The notes: a model not told the origin generated them from the letters alone. 64,000 bases of DNA from Sabellastarte sp. h YS-2021 (GCA_964017235.1 OZ024929.1:64885603-64949602); one strand, 5' to 3'; shown: positions 11,579-23,660, counted from the first letter of the stretch. Numbers and translations: made by a program.

Positions 11579-12916
11579 TATTTTCTAATATTTGTATAAT
11601 CGGCTGTATGTGTGAAGTTTACAACTTTTCTGAATAGGGATACATACTGGGCAGTCATTGTAAACTCTAATTTTAAACAAAATTATTTAAGGTAAAATGT
11701 CTATTTGCACATGTCAGTAAAAAATTCAGTCAGGTTGAAAATATTTTGGGTAGACACTAACCCTATGAACAAAATTGGGTAAATTTCATTTGGATGAAAA
11801 TGATTATTTGTGCCATTACTGCAATGTACTTACTTAAATTCATATATACCAGTAATAACTTTTATATAACTTTATTAATGAGATATACTGCATCTCATTT
11901 CAATTTAGAACTACCTATGAAATACACAAAACAGTAAAAACTGTAAGACACCTCAATATCCTTATCATGCTTATAACCTGACCTAAATGCTAAAATATTT
12001 TCAGTATTCTACATCAAACCATGACATACAGGAACAAAATGATATTTTCTTCAGCTGATCACACAGTGTGGTTCCAGTGTGTGTATATGTGAAATACATG
12101 GCAAAAACACTTGCCAGTACTTTACTGAACTGTACTGGGAGTCTTTGATACCTTGAAGCACACACAGAAATCTGATAACAGAATGTTCATAAACTCCAAA
12201 ATTTACTTTCTTGTTAGGTCACCCTTAATGTACTTTATTGTAGTAAATATAGTAAACATGATTAAATCCCATCCCATATCCTTTTTTACAATTCTCTCTG
12301 TGTTAACTGTAGTAGTAAAATCACCACAATTAATGGGTCAGTTTCATTACGTTTCTCGTCATTTTGTAAGGTTATTTAATTTTTTACAGGCTAAAACATA
12401 AGGCCATGATAAGGTGCAGTATATATAGTATCCTGGTTCTCTTTCTCAGTTTTAAAATGAGGCCATTTCAAGTATATTTAGACTTCTATATCTGAATGAC
12501 TTACCTGTGCATAAAACAGAGAAAATACATGGGCAAGCATGATGTCAGTGCACACACACACTACTGCAGCAGTGCACTTGGCAATTTTCGTGGCTTGGGC
12601 TCAGTTTTGCCATATATGACAAAGGTGTATTTTCTTTAATTGCTGATTACTCAGTAATTAAGCTGTGTTTCAAAATTCTATTTGGGGAAATGATTTATCA
12701 TATAGTAATACATATTTCAAAGGCCTTTTGTTTTTGGGGTGTAATAACCCTTTAAAGAGGGGAGGCAGACCAAACAGAGAGGAGTCATCCATTTCCTTAT
12801 ATGGGCAATATGACAAGCATCTTAAAAGTAGGTCACCACAATGATACATTGTTGAATTTACTGGTAGGTGATGACATGTAGTAAAAACTTGGTAAGTGAA
12901 AGCTTGGTACAATTAT
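11579..12916. other. AT-rich unique-looking sequence
   Basis: No gene or repeat recognised. Short open frames at 12153 and 12670 lack splice context or recognisable domains. Confidence 0.45.
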
Positions 12917-13024
12917 TATCTCCTGCTGGGAGTAGCAAGGGATGGAGATTATGAAATGCATCCTGTGTGCGTGGGGGTGCATCTGTTAGTGTGTCACGCA
13001 GATTTATCTAAAAGTACTGTTTTT

Positions 13025-14215
13025 ATTGCACATTAGCTTACCATGTGGAACTGAATGCTATCTTGGGAGGCTGCAGGCATCCAGCCAATGTCCAAGAAAA
13101 ATAGATGTTTAGTACTGGCCGGTGCCTCAACAGGAAGGTGAACCCCGTAGTGAAATACCGGGAAACCCTCCTTCTTCTCGTTGGCCATGTTAGTTGGAAG
13201 CGTCTATTTTCACTCACTTATATATTGTTGAATTTCTCTGGATATACATATTGTTTGATGATCTGTTATCCAGTCTTTTCATTAATTGTCATAGATCATT
13301 CTGTACCATTTTTGTGGTTACAGGAAAAGTATTTTCCTTATTTTTCATTTTTCAAAGTTTCCGACTCAGCTTTCTTCGGACAGCAAGCATGTCGTCCCAC
13401 AAAACTAACACTAACAAACCCCAAGCATTGAAATGCTGTCATTTTTGTTTTTCTTTTGATCTGCTTAACCATTGTCCTATCTGCAGAGAGGCAGGGAATG
13501 GAGATGACCCTTGTGTAACTCAAGAAAAACAATGCCAGTTATGTAGTTCTTTTACTGAAGAACAAAACTGTAAAATAAGGCTGAAAGGCATTTCAGTCCC
13601 CAAGCGTGAGCGCAATTATACCATAAAAGTGAGCACGCTGCACTTCCTCCTTCAAAATCCAGACATCCAGATAGTATCAGTACTGTTATTCATTCAGGTA
13701 TTCTGGTTTTTAGCTTCTTACAGGCCCAGTTCCCTGAACCGGGACACTGTAAACGGGACTCAGACTGGCATTTTAAAACATTCATTCTAATCTAATTAAT
13801 TCAAAATCCAAGAAAAATTGACAGATACCTCCAATCGCAGCTGTAATCCCTCCGCCTAGCGGTTGGATTCAGTATTCAGTTCCACATGGTAAGTTATTGT
13901 AGTGCAGTAAAATTGATAATTTTAATTAGTTAATTGTAGCTTTTGTAAGCTACAAGCTTACCTTCTGGAACTGAAGAGAGTCCCACCCTGCCTCTCCACT
14001 GTATTACAGCTGAGGGGCTATGGGCAAATTTACAACTCGGAAGAAGGAGGGTTTCATGGTATTTCACTACGGGTTCACCTTCCTGTTGAAGCACCGGCCC
14101 GTACTAAACGTCTATTTTTCTTGGACGTTGGCCGGATGTCTGCGGCCTCCTGACATAGCATTTAGTTTATGGTAAGCTTGCCACTTATAAAAGCTACATT
14201 TAAGTAATTAACATT
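13025..14215 (+). mobile_element. Internally deleted DIRS-like element (copy C)
   Basis: Inverted terminal repeats of about 145 bp (about 13036-13180 and 14037-14180) share, in inverted orientation, TCAACAGGAAGGTGAACC-type sequence. Between them is a gag-like fragment and then a 3' region (13630-13990) that matches the end of DIRS copy B at 35375-35700. Reverse transcriptase, RNase H and recombinase are absent. It therefore looks like a small non-autonomous derivative formed by internal deletion. Inverted termini and the palindromic segment at about 13870-13985 fit DIRS rather than LTR elements. Confidence 0.75.
13389..13625 (+). pseudogene. DIRS gag-like N-terminal fragment
   Basis: An open frame begins with MSSHKTN at 13389 and runs through a cysteine-rich stretch: CCHFC, CPIC, then CQLCSS. 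The run HFC...CPIC...DPC...CQLC resembles the zinc-binding N-terminal part of gag proteins in DIRS-like elements of marine invertebrates, as I know that family. The match ends near 13625, where the sequence jumps to element 3' DNA, so the gene is truncated. The frame continues to 13790 by chance. Confidence 0.6.
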
Positions 14216-14671
14216 TTCAAATTTATACATTTTACGGTAAATTGCTTGTCCTAATGGATTTTTATGCCCTTCAAATTTTTTTAGGTTTTCTGGACTTTTG
14301 CCTGATTCTAAGCGAGTCGTAGTACTCTTAGCTAATTTGAGTACATGGCTTCTTACTCTAAAACTATTGAATTTAGAGTAGTTTGTTAAAATATCTAGTT
14401 CAGCTACTATCTCCTTGCATACTAGATGGTATGTACATCAGAAGTGTATTTATTGTATAAATGAGTAATAGCTATTTTATTAAGTTTAGCTAAATTATTG
14501 AAAGAGTAAAAGTCTAATTTCTTCAAAAGTACTGCACTAACAGGTCATAGGAAGCATTTTCAGATCATTCATTAATACTTACATATACATATGAAAGTTC
14601 AATTTCTGTAAAAATGAGATGCATCTGGACAAGGTTACATGGAATATTCAGTCACTTTCTGTTGGTTTTTA

Positions 14672-14701
14672 TGTCAGCTGACTTATCAGTCAGCTGACAT
14701 T
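14672..14701. repeat. Perfect 12-bp-arm terminal hairpin
   Basis: Arms ATGTCAGCTGAC and GTCAGCTGACAT are separated by six bases. Each arm contains the self-complementary decamer GTCAGCTGAC, so alternative cruciforms are possible. The decamer recurs at the 3' end of a related element (10052-10061). Confidence 0.9.
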
Positions 14702-16640
14702 ATGGCATCACTCTGCGTCGTCCACGTCCGTGTCCGCATGAACATCTTCTCCGACGAAAGTACAAGGCCCACAGACATGCTATTACTTTTGAAAGATACC
14801 TAACTATCGAGGATGATAAATCCTAAAATTGATGCAGATCTGTCTGTTCATCTGTTCCCCAGAGCCGTTAGAAGCGAGGTACCCCCACCCAAAGTGTGAA
14901 AATTTCAACACTTTATCACAATTTTCTCATTGACTATTGAAGGGATTTCTCTCTTATTTTGCACATATGTACTAGGCCACAGGTAGATTCCCTTTTGTCA
15001 GTATAAGACCTGGATCTTTATAATTATTTTTTTATGAATTTTTAAAATAATTTTTAATGCATTAAAATTCATAAAATCATGCACTAAATCACTTATAACT
15101 TGAAAAGTATTGCATTTAGAGCATTTTGCTAAACTATGTTATTCAGTTAATTTTTTCATAGCTATAACATGGGGAGTAACTTGGGCATCTATCCCCATAG
15201 CTAACCGAGTAATAGCTACTTTCTGACTTTTCAGTAACTTCAGTGACTTTTTTGTATTAATATGTTATTCAGCTACTTTTGGGTCGGCTATAACATAGTT
15301 AGCAGACCTGTAACATCATTGCATAGCTGAGCAATAGCTACTTTCAGATTCTCACTGTTGAGTAGATCAATTGTAACATGAAAACTATTACATTTAGAGT
15401 ATTTTGTTTAAATATGTTCTTCAACTACTTTTGGGTAAGCTATAACATAGTAAAATTGCAGACTTGAAGTTCAGTACATAGCTAAGCAATAGCTATTTTG
15501 AGGTTCTCACTGTTGAGTAAATTGCTTATAACTTGAAAACTATTGCATTTACAGTAATTTCTTTAAATATGCTATTCGCCTACTTTTCAGTCCTCTATAA
15601 CATAGTGAAATTGCAGACCTGTAACATTATTGCATAGCTGAGTAATAGCTACTTTGAGGTTATCACTGTTGAGTAAATCAGTTGTAACTTGAAAACTATT
15701 ACATTTACAGTAATTTCTTTAAATATCTTATTCACATACTTTGAGTCAGTATAACATAGTAAAATTGCAGATGTGTAGCTCAATGCATAGATGAACAATA
15801 ACTATTTTCAGGTTCTCACTGTTGAGTAAATCAGTTGTAACTTGAAAACTATTACATTTACAGTAATTTCTTTAAATATCTTATTCACATACTTTGAGTC
15901 AGTATAACATAGTAAAATTGCAGATGTGTAGCTCATTGCATAGATGAACAATAACTATTTCAGGTTCTCACTGTTGAGTAAATCATTTGTAACTTGAAAA
16001 CTATTGCAATTAGAGTTTTTTTGTTTAAGTATGTTATTCAGCTACTTTTGGGTCAGCTATAACTTCAGAGTCTCGCTGTTGAGTAAATCATAACTTCAAA
16101 TTTGTTCTAATTAGAGTATTTTGTTTAAATATGTTATTCACCTCCTTTTGGGTAAGCCATAACATAGTAAAATTGCAGACCTCTAGCTCATTGCGTAACT
16201 GAGTAATAGCTACTTTGAGGTTTTCACTGTTGAATAAATCAGTTGTAACTTGAAAACTATTGCATTTAGAGAATTTTGTTTAAATATCTTATTCATCTAC
16301 TTGAAATTAGCTATAACATGGTAAAATTGCAGATGTGTAGTTCATGGCATAGCTGAGTAACAGCTATTCTCAGGTTCTCACTGTTGAGTAAATCAGTTGT
16401 AACTTGAAAACTATTGCATTTAGAGTATTTTGTTTAAATGTGTTGTTAACCTCCTTTTGGGTCAGCTATAACATAGTGAAATTGAAGACCTGTAGGTCAT
16501 GGTATAACTGGGGAATAGCTACTTTCAGGTTCTCACTGTTGAGTAAATCAGTTATAACTTAAAAACTATTGCATTTAGAGTATTTTCTTTAAATAAGTCG
16601 TTCATTTACTTCACGGGCACTGATTGCTTATTTCAAGATT
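14672..16640 (+). mobile_element. AGCTGAC-type Helentron-like element with R3 array
   Basis: The 5' end is a perfect hairpin (14672-14701). A leader of about 330 bp follows (14702-15030), then the R3 AT-rich palindrome (about 15031-15078), an R3 array to about 16610, and a degenerate 3' end CGGGCACTGATTGCTTATTT (16615-16634). This is the most complete copy of the family. Leaders of three other copies lie at 18571, 22808 and 42873. Confidence 0.7.
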
Positions 16641-18115
16641 TTCACAACTGTCGCCATTATTTTTCGCTCAACAACTCCCGTAAAAAGTACTATCCTTGAC
16701 GTCACAGGTTCATGACAATGTAAACAAACTATCATTTTCGTAAGCCTTTTAATACATACATATATATTTAAAAGATTGCATTTTCTGTTTTTATGAAGTT
16801 TATTTGTTTATAAGACACCAGTCTGCCACAGTCAATTTCTGAAATAGCCTTGAGAACATCTGTTATATTTGTTTCAGATAAACAATTATTTAGAGAGCTA
16901 GGAAGCAAGTTGGATAAAAATCACAAATCATGCAGTCAACCAGGTTCAACTCTGAGATGAACTTTGATAGTTATTTTTTTCAATTTTGAAAACTATTTAT
17001 TGCTATGAGATGAAATAAATACAACGTAAATGTCTTAAGAACTGGGCCTCGAGCAAGGATAATCATATATGTTCCCCAAATTAGTTCAGAACATCCCCCA
17101 AAACTGTAAACAATGCTTTCATAGTATACATTAAGGGTCTAGCCATCTACTGTGTATACTGTTGATTACAGTTCCCCCAAACACATTTCCTTTTTCTTCG
17201 TCTCAACAAAGGCTTAAATTGAGAAGAAAATGTTACTAATTAATTTTACTAATTTCCAAAACTTAAAATTATCCAAACTTAAGGTCAAAAAGTACTGATC
17301 TACTATCTTAAGGAAAACTCATTATATACTGAATTATTTCATGAACTGATAAAATAAAAGTTAGAACTTTAAGGATTCTTTCAGAATAAATTCACTAAAT
17401 TTGGCTGCAACAGCATGATTTTTATAAATGATTTATGTAAATGAAAACAAATTTGATATTTTGATTTCACTTTACGTCATACGTTATCTTGATAGAAGTA
17501 CCAGTGATTAAAGGCGAAAAACAATATCCAGTGCATTTTAATGACAACTTTTGAATTTGTCAACTGATTTTTAGTTTTATGTAAATATCTAACTTGTGAA
17601 AGGCTACTATCCCATCACAGTTTTAAAAACCTTGACAAAAAATGGGAGGAAGTAATATCTTGTACAGATGTTTAGGCTTTCTGCATTCCAAGACAAGTGT
17701 ACTTATAGTATTTCTCCTGTGTTTGTTAGAACTGTTAGTGGTTAAAAATGAGGTAAAACTTGAGATAAAAAAAACCCGCATATGGAAGAAATAAAGGCTA
17801 GTGAGCCTTTTCTGGCAAAACTTAAATTTTCAAAGAAACATGTTCTCTTTGTACAGTTTGTAAATATATACATTATATCTCCAACTAAACAGAACTTTGT
17901 TATGAACCTCTGATGTCATCAGTCATCTACTACTGTACACAAGAAAAACAATATGTTGGCTTTTAACTCCACTTCATTATATTTATTTTTTTCTAATGCT
18001 ATTTATGGCTCTTGTACCATATATTTCTTAACATAAACCACATTTTCATTATTATAGGCTGTTTATCTATGGAATTAAGTTAAATTTATATTTTTTGTGA
18101 AAAATGCTTCCTATG
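16641..18115. other. AT-rich intronic or flanking sequence
   Basis: I see no array, terminal structure or domain-coding exon here. An unrecognised diverged exon cannot be excluded. Confidence 0.45.
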
Positions 18116-19685
18116 ACCTTCAACCTATTCCTTGCCATATGTTGTTCACCAACTTTTGGGTCAGCTATAACATGGTAAAATTGTAGACCTGTAGCTCATT
18201 GCATAGCTCAGCAATAGCTACTTTCAGGTTCTCACTGTTGAGTAAATCACTTGTAACATGAAAACTATTGCATTTAGAGTATTTTTAAGTATGTTATTCA
18301 CCTACTTTTGGGTCAACTATAACATTGTAAAAATTGCAGAGCTGTAGCTCATTGCATAGCTCAGCAATAGCTATTTTGAGATTTTTGCTTGAGTAAATCC
18401 TTTGTAACTTGAAAACTGTTTCATTTAGAGTATTTTGTTTAAATACATTATTCACCTACTTCTGTGTCAGCTATAACAGTAAGGTTGCAGACACATAGCT
18501 TATTGGATAGCTGAGCAATAGTTATTTTGAGATTCTCACTTTTGAGTAAATCATTTGTAGCTTGAAAACTATGCTGACATTATGGCATCACTCTGCGGCG
18601 TCTGCGTCCACGTCCGTGTCCGCATGAACATCTTCTCCTCCAAAAGTACAAGGCCCACAGACATGCTGTTACTTTTGAAAGATACCTTAACTATCAAGGA
18701 TGATAAATCCTAAAATTGATGCAGATCTGTCTGTTCGTCTGTTCCCCAGAGCCGTTAGAAGCGAGGTACCCCCACCCAAAGTGTGAAAATTTCAACACTT
18801 TATCACAATTTTCTCATTGACTATTGAAGGGATTTCTCTCTTATTTTGCATATATGTACTAGGCCACAGGTAGATTCCCTTTTGTCAGTATAAGACCTGG
18901 ATCTTTCTTAATTATTTTTTTATGAATTTTTAAAATAATTTTTAATGCATTAAAATTCATAAAATCATGCACTAAATCACTTATAACTTGAAAAGTATTG
19001 CATTTAGAGCATTTTGCTAAAATATGTTATTCAGTTAATTTTTTCATAGCTATAACATGGTGAGTAACTTGGGCATCTATCCCCATAGCTAACCGAGTAA
19101 TAGCTACTTTCTGACTTTTCAGTAACTTCAGTGACTTTTTTGTATTAATATGTTATTCAGCTACTTTTGGGTCGGCTATAACATAGTTAGCAGACCTGTA
19201 ACATCATTGCATAGCTGAGCAATAGCTACTTTCAGATTCTCACTGTTGAGTAGATCAATTGTAACATGAAAACTATTACATTTAGAGTATTTTGTTTAAA
19301 TATGTTATTCACCTACTTTTGTGTTAGCTTTAACATAGTAAAGTAGCAGACCTGTGGCTTATTGCATAGCTGAGCAATAGCTATTTTGAGATTCTTAATT
19401 TTTGCTTTCCGAGTATTTTGTTGAAATATGTTATTCACCTTCTTTTGGGTAAGCTATAACATAGTAAAATTGCAGCCCTGTAGCTCATTGCATAGATGAG
19501 CAATAGCTACTTTACAGTTCTCTTTGTTTAGTAAATCACTTGTAACTTTAAAACTATTGCATTTAGAGTATTTTGTTAAATTATATCATTCACCTGCTTT
19601 TGGGTCAGCTAATAACAATAAAACTGCAGATCTGTAGTTCATTGCATAGCTGAGCAATAGATGTAGCTTCCACTAAAACACCAAT
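18116..19685 (+). mobile_element. R3 array invaded by a second AGCTGAC-type copy
   Basis: R3 units at 18116-18570 break at 18571, where a leader beginning GCTGACATTATGGCATCACT starts. From there to about 19306 the sequence closely matches 14694-15420. R3 units of differing sequence then continue to 19685. The 5' hairpin is missing its first arm. Confidence 0.65.
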
Positions 19686-20170
19686 GGCAGTCTTTTAAAG
19701 GTCAAATTTGAGGTATAACTTTTGGCATGAATCAAAAATGTTCATTATCTCAAAAACCATTAGAGATATAGCAATTTTGAGCAAATTTTGGACCCTATGG
19801 ATACTACAGACCCTGTATATAATCCTATGAAAAAGTTTTTATTTTCGGAATTCTGGGTGCAATATTGAATTTTACCAGAAATTGAAAATGTTAATTATCT
19901 CAAAAACCATTACAGAGAAAGAACAATTTCAAGTAAATTTTGGACCCTTAGGGTTTTATAGACCTTGGATATCTGATTTTTTTTTTATTTTTCGAATTCC
20001 AGCTGCCATCTTGAATTTTGCTGTAAATTGAAAATGTTGAATGTCTCGAAAACTGTTAGAGATAGAGCAATTTCAAGCAAATTTGGGCCCTTTGGGTACT
20101 ATAGACCCTGGATATAATGGCTCTGAATTCCGACCGCCATCTTGAATTTTGCCTGAAATGGCAAATGCTG
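19686..20170 (+). repeat. R4 tandem array, diverged (about 3 units)
   Basis: Units carry TATCTCAAAAACCATTAGAG, GAGCAAATTTTGGACCCT and GCCATCTTGAATTTTGC. It ends about 430 bp upstream of the immunoglobulin exon. A degenerate R1-like piece (TTCAAGGCTCAGTTGGG) follows at about 20240. Confidence 0.75.
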
Positions 20171-20596
20171 AAAACAACTTGTTGGAAATCATGCCCTGTG
20201 AATCTTTTGCAAGTGTTAAATTTGATCTTTGACCCCTGCTTCAAGGCTCAGTTGGGTCATTATATTGGAAAGCCTTTTATCTCCCTCATTGTTGCTCCGT
20301 CGGGAGTGATATATGTTATGGTAGTGGTCTTTTTATTTCTGTGTCTTTGTCTTTCTCTCTGCCCGTGCACATAAGTCATAAACTATACATCAGATCTGGG
20401 TTATGTGTTTCAACAAGGTGGGGTCTAACCATGGCTCAGTCCCCAAAGATGGTCCGGATCTGGTGAAATACTACCATTCAACCAACTAGTTATGTCAGTC
20501 CAGCATAATGTGTGTGCTTTCAAATTTCATCCATTTCACTATGAAAATAAACAGGTGACACATTATAATTCTACTCAATTCTTGTCGTATTTACAG
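20171..20596. other. Intron end upstream of the Ig exon
   Basis: No further repeat unit is clear after about 20300. The 3' end reads TTCTTGTCGTATTTACAG, a plausible pyrimidine tract and AG acceptor (20595-20596). Confidence 0.6.
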
Positions 20597-20713
20597 TTGC
20601 TCCTACCTTTGAAGAAACTCCTTCTTTTCAAAATGTGATTGTTGGGCAGTCTGCATTTTTTTCTTGTCGAGCAGATGGTAATCCGAAACCTGCAATATCA
20701 TGGTTAAAAGATG
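20597..20713 (+). CDS. Exon encoding the N-terminal half of an Ig I-set domain
   Basis: After the AG acceptor, a phase-1 frame reads APTFEETPSFQNVIVGQSAF then FSCRADGNPKPAISWLKDG, ending GAT-G before a GTAAGC donor (20714). This contains the first domain cysteine, the xADGNPxPxISWxKDG stretch and the core tryptophan of I-set immunoglobulin domains, as in hemicentins, peroxidasins and axon-guidance receptors. Such domains mediate extracellular adhesion or ligand binding. The gene cannot be named from one domain. The exon is 117 bp and joins in frame to 63346-63507, giving a 93-residue module bounded by phase-1 introns. No other exons of this gene were recognised in the window. Transcription would run along the + strand. 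Confidence 0.85.
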
Positions 20714-21020
20714 GTAAGCATGTACAAGTTCAGAATAAACAAGTGAATTGTTTATTGTAAGTGTATTGTGTATTGTAAAAAGCCAATATATAGTTTTATT
20801 GAAAGTGGATTTTTATTTGTATTTTTCCACCTATAAAGTGTTAAAAACACATTTAATTTGTACATCAAATACCTGTTACTAAAACACCATGTCTTATACT
20901 CTATGAACAACAAACAATATATTAAATACCATGTGTAAACATCAATAGCTAAACTTGAGGTTGCAAAAGTGAAAAAAAAAAAATTATATGAAAAATATTA
21001 CCTGTTTGATTTTGTTAGTT
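20714..21020 (+). other. Start of the 42.6-kb intron
   Basis: GTAAGC opens the intron. The sequence to 21020 is AT-rich and shows nothing recognisable. Confidence 0.7.
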
Positions 21021-21023
21021 TAT

Positions 21024-22090
21024 TGTATCCACCGGAGGCATCCAGTGGATAATTTGGTTTAGCATTCGCTACGCCACCGCACGTAGAGAGGTTTTCGGCG
21101 TTAACATTCTCAGAGGAAAACTACACCAGCTAGGTTCACCAAATGTGCAGGATATCTTCATTGGGGGGTAAGCTTCTCTGGGACAGAAATTAGCCTTATT
21201 CTGAAAAACAAGATGGCCGCCGTGGGCATTTCTTTGAAAATTATCTACATTTTTCTACTGGCTGTTTCTCATAGGTAGAAGGTTGAATCTCTTCATAGGT
21301 CATATGTATAACAGATATACATGTCCTCTAAAACCTTGCACACATTTGACCTTGAAGCTCTTAATTCAAGGCCATCCACGGAGTGCCAAAGTACCCCACA
21401 TAGACTTTAAAAGTGCCAATATCTCCCTTATTATTGGTCCTAGAGGTTTGTAATGTGAAACCAACCTATAGGAAATCATGGGCTGTGAATCTTCTGATGT
21501 GGTCAGATTTGACCTTGGACCCCTCCTTCAAGGTCAAACGAGGATAGCCAAACTTAAAAGTGCTTATAACTCGCTAATTATTGGTCCAGGAGGTTTGCAA
21601 TGTGAAACCAACCTATAGGAAATCATGGGATGCGAATCTTCTGATGTGGTCAGATTTGAGCTTGGACCCCTCCTTCAAGGTCAAACGAGGATAGCCAAAG
21701 TTAAAAGTGCTTATAACTCGCTTATTATTGGTCCTAGAGGTTTGCAATGTGAAACCAACTTTGAGGAAATCATGGGCTCAGAATCTTCTGGTGTGTTCAG
21801 ATTTGACCTTGGACCTCCCCTTTAAGGTCAAACAAGGATAGAAAAACTTAAAAGTGCTTATAACTCACGTATTATTGGTCCTAAAGGTTTGCAATGTGAA
21901 ACCAACCGATAGGAAATCATGGGCTGGGAATGTTCTGATGTGCTTAGATTTGACATTGGATCCCTCCTTCAAGGTCAAATGAGGACACCCAAAGTTAAAA
22001 GTGCTTATAACTTGCTTATTATTGGTCCTAGAGGTTTGCAATGTGAAACCGACTTATAGGAAATCATGGGCTGGGAATCTTTAAATAGAT
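21024..22090 (+). mobile_element. CCACCGG-type Helentron-like element with R1 array
   Basis: The 5' hairpin TATCCACCGG...CCAGTGGATA (21024-21051) is followed by a leader (21060-21395) nearly identical in layout to 36687-37040, including TAAGCTTCTCTGGGAC and ACAAGATGGCCGCCG. About five R1 units (21400-22085) follow. The 3' CCGGTGG end is missing, so the copy is truncated or replaced at about 22090. Confidence 0.7.
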
Positions 22091-22703
22091 GTTTAACCTG
22101 TGTATGAGGACCATAAACACCCACCCGAGTGACCCTTTTACGACTTTTTCAACATATTTGGTCCTGTAACCTGGAAATGGTAAGTCTGACAAGTCTCTAA
22201 CTGTAGTAGATATAACTTCTACTTGAAATCTTTGTCTGTCAAAAATTTTAAATCTGTAACTTTAATTTTAAGGTCACCTTAAGGTCTCTTAAATGCCCAC
22301 AGACCCCAATTTATTGACTTTTTACCACTTTAAAGCCCTATAACTGTCATAATATGCACCTGATACAGCTGAAATCTCATCTGGGAATATATTAATATGT
22401 TCTTTTTTCATGTGCCAAAAACCAAGGCTTTAAGTAGACATTTAACATGTATGTGAGACCCATGAATGATCCACTCAGACAACAATTTTTTTAAATTGAC
22501 CCCCCAGAAATGAAAAAAAATTGTTTGACACACACACACCCCACCCCCCACCCCCCACCCCCCCCAAAAAAAAAAAAATGAAAAATAGTTTATAATAATT
22601 GTGAATCACACAAAATGGGTGCTGCAAAAATACCCAGTGAATGCTTGTGGTGTGAGAGATGGCCTGTCTGGGGATATATTGGCGTTGAGTCAGCGCAATC
22701 TAG
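22091..22703 (+). mobile_element. Unassigned segment ending in a TTGGCG-type CTAG terminus
   Basis: Diverged sequence with AAGGTCACCTTAAGGTC-like stretches runs into low-complexity CA/C/A tracts (22530-22582). The end, CTGTCTGGGGATATATTGGC, an imperfect hairpin and CTAG-TT (22700-22705), has a clear relative at 57097-57132. I read it as another Helentron-like 3' end. Confidence 0.5.
22530..22582. repeat. Low-complexity CA, C-rich and A tract
   Basis: Short CA repeat, then C-runs broken by single A, then about 13 A. Prone to slippage. Confidence 0.9.
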
Positions 22704-22807
22704 TTTTTGCTGATTTTACAGTAATAAAATAAATGAATCATAGATTCACAATATTCTTTTCATGATCTACAAAGAGCACTCATTTCTAGTTACATTGTAA
22801 ATCTCAG

Positions 22808-23105
22808 TTTTTATGGCAGCTGACATGGCATCACTCTGCAACATGTGCGTTGCGTCCATGTTAACAACTTCTCCTCCAAAAGTACAAGGCCCAGAGATAT
22901 GCTGTTTGTTTAAAAGATAGCTTATCTATCAAGGATGGAAAAAATGTTCAAGGCATGCAGATCTGTTTGTTTGTCTATTCCCCAGAGCATAAAATTTCAA
23001 AACTTTTTATCATAATTTTCTCATTGACTATTGCAGGGATTTCTCTCTTATTTTGCATATATGTACTATGTATTTCCCTTGTATGAGTATCCGGCCTGGA
23101 TCTTA
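22808..23105 (+). mobile_element. AGCTGAC-type leader fragment
   Basis: GGCAGCTGACATGGCATCAC starts a diverged copy of the leader at 14690-15020, ending CGGCCTGGATCTTA. No R3 array follows, so the copy is truncated. Confidence 0.7.
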
Positions 23106-23660
23106 TGGGGGTGTTCCACTGGGGCTGTCTTGTCGGTAACTATGGATTTTTCGAAGATCGGTTGTAGTTTCCTGGCTTGTCGTGGTGGATCGCCAAAATA
23201 TCAAACATGTTTGACACTTCATCGACCCTCTCCGGTTCATATCCAGACCTTGGCTCTTCACACCTGGTAACCATCCTGTCGTGGGTGTCTATGGCTTGTC
23301 AGATACACTTCCTGTCTTGTCCTATACTGTAACCGTCTTTTCTGTAAGCACTTACCAGCCTGTAGTGGTTCAGTACCGGAACTCCACTTCCAGACAGGAT
23401 GTAGACACAAACTGACCCTACTTGAAAGGAAAGCAGCTGTCGTAAACAATACCGACCTGACTTGGTCGCTTTCAGTCAAGACGGGAAGTCTCCAAGTGTT
23501 TGACCGTAGAGTCGATAACATTTCAGCAGGACAAGCCAGTAACACATCACAGCAAACCATAAACAGAAACCGAAAAGGTGGTTACAGCAACAGACAAGCC
23601 AGGAGGTGAGTAGGACAAGCCAGCCTCATTTTACCGACCAACAGTTTGTCAGCTATGAAA
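23106..23660. other. GC-richer segment with inverted GGCTTGTC / GACAAGCC motifs
   Basis: The left half carries CTTGTC repeatedly (about 23129, 23177, 23296, 23313). The right half carries GACAAGCC (about 23530, 23592, 23612). Composition differs from its surroundings. It could be a small DNA transposon with subterminal motif repeats, but I could not define TIRs or a target duplication. An open frame at 23258-23560 has no recognisable domain. Confidence 0.4.

Larger units (their letters stand above)
12917..14671 (+). mobile_element. GGGAGAT-type Helentron-like element, interrupted by a DIRS derivative
   Basis: The 5' palindrome (ATCTCCTGC...GGATGGAGAT, about 12919-12950) is followed by a leader ending TATCTAAAAGTACTGTTTTT. 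The same leader type resumes after the DIRS insert, near 14225, with AAATTGCTTGTCCTAATGGA. Related leaders lie at 24585, 49317 and 63575, which supports the interruption. Confidence 0.6.

Noticed and set aside
13105..13790. Open frames of 108 and 198 codons as host genes
   Set aside because: They run across a DIRS terminal repeat and gag fragment; only the cysteine-rich stretch at 13389-13625 has a plausible origin.
23258..23560. 100-codon minus-strand frame as a gene
   Set aside because: No start context, domain or splice signals; it falls in the motif-rich segment better explained as an unclassified element.
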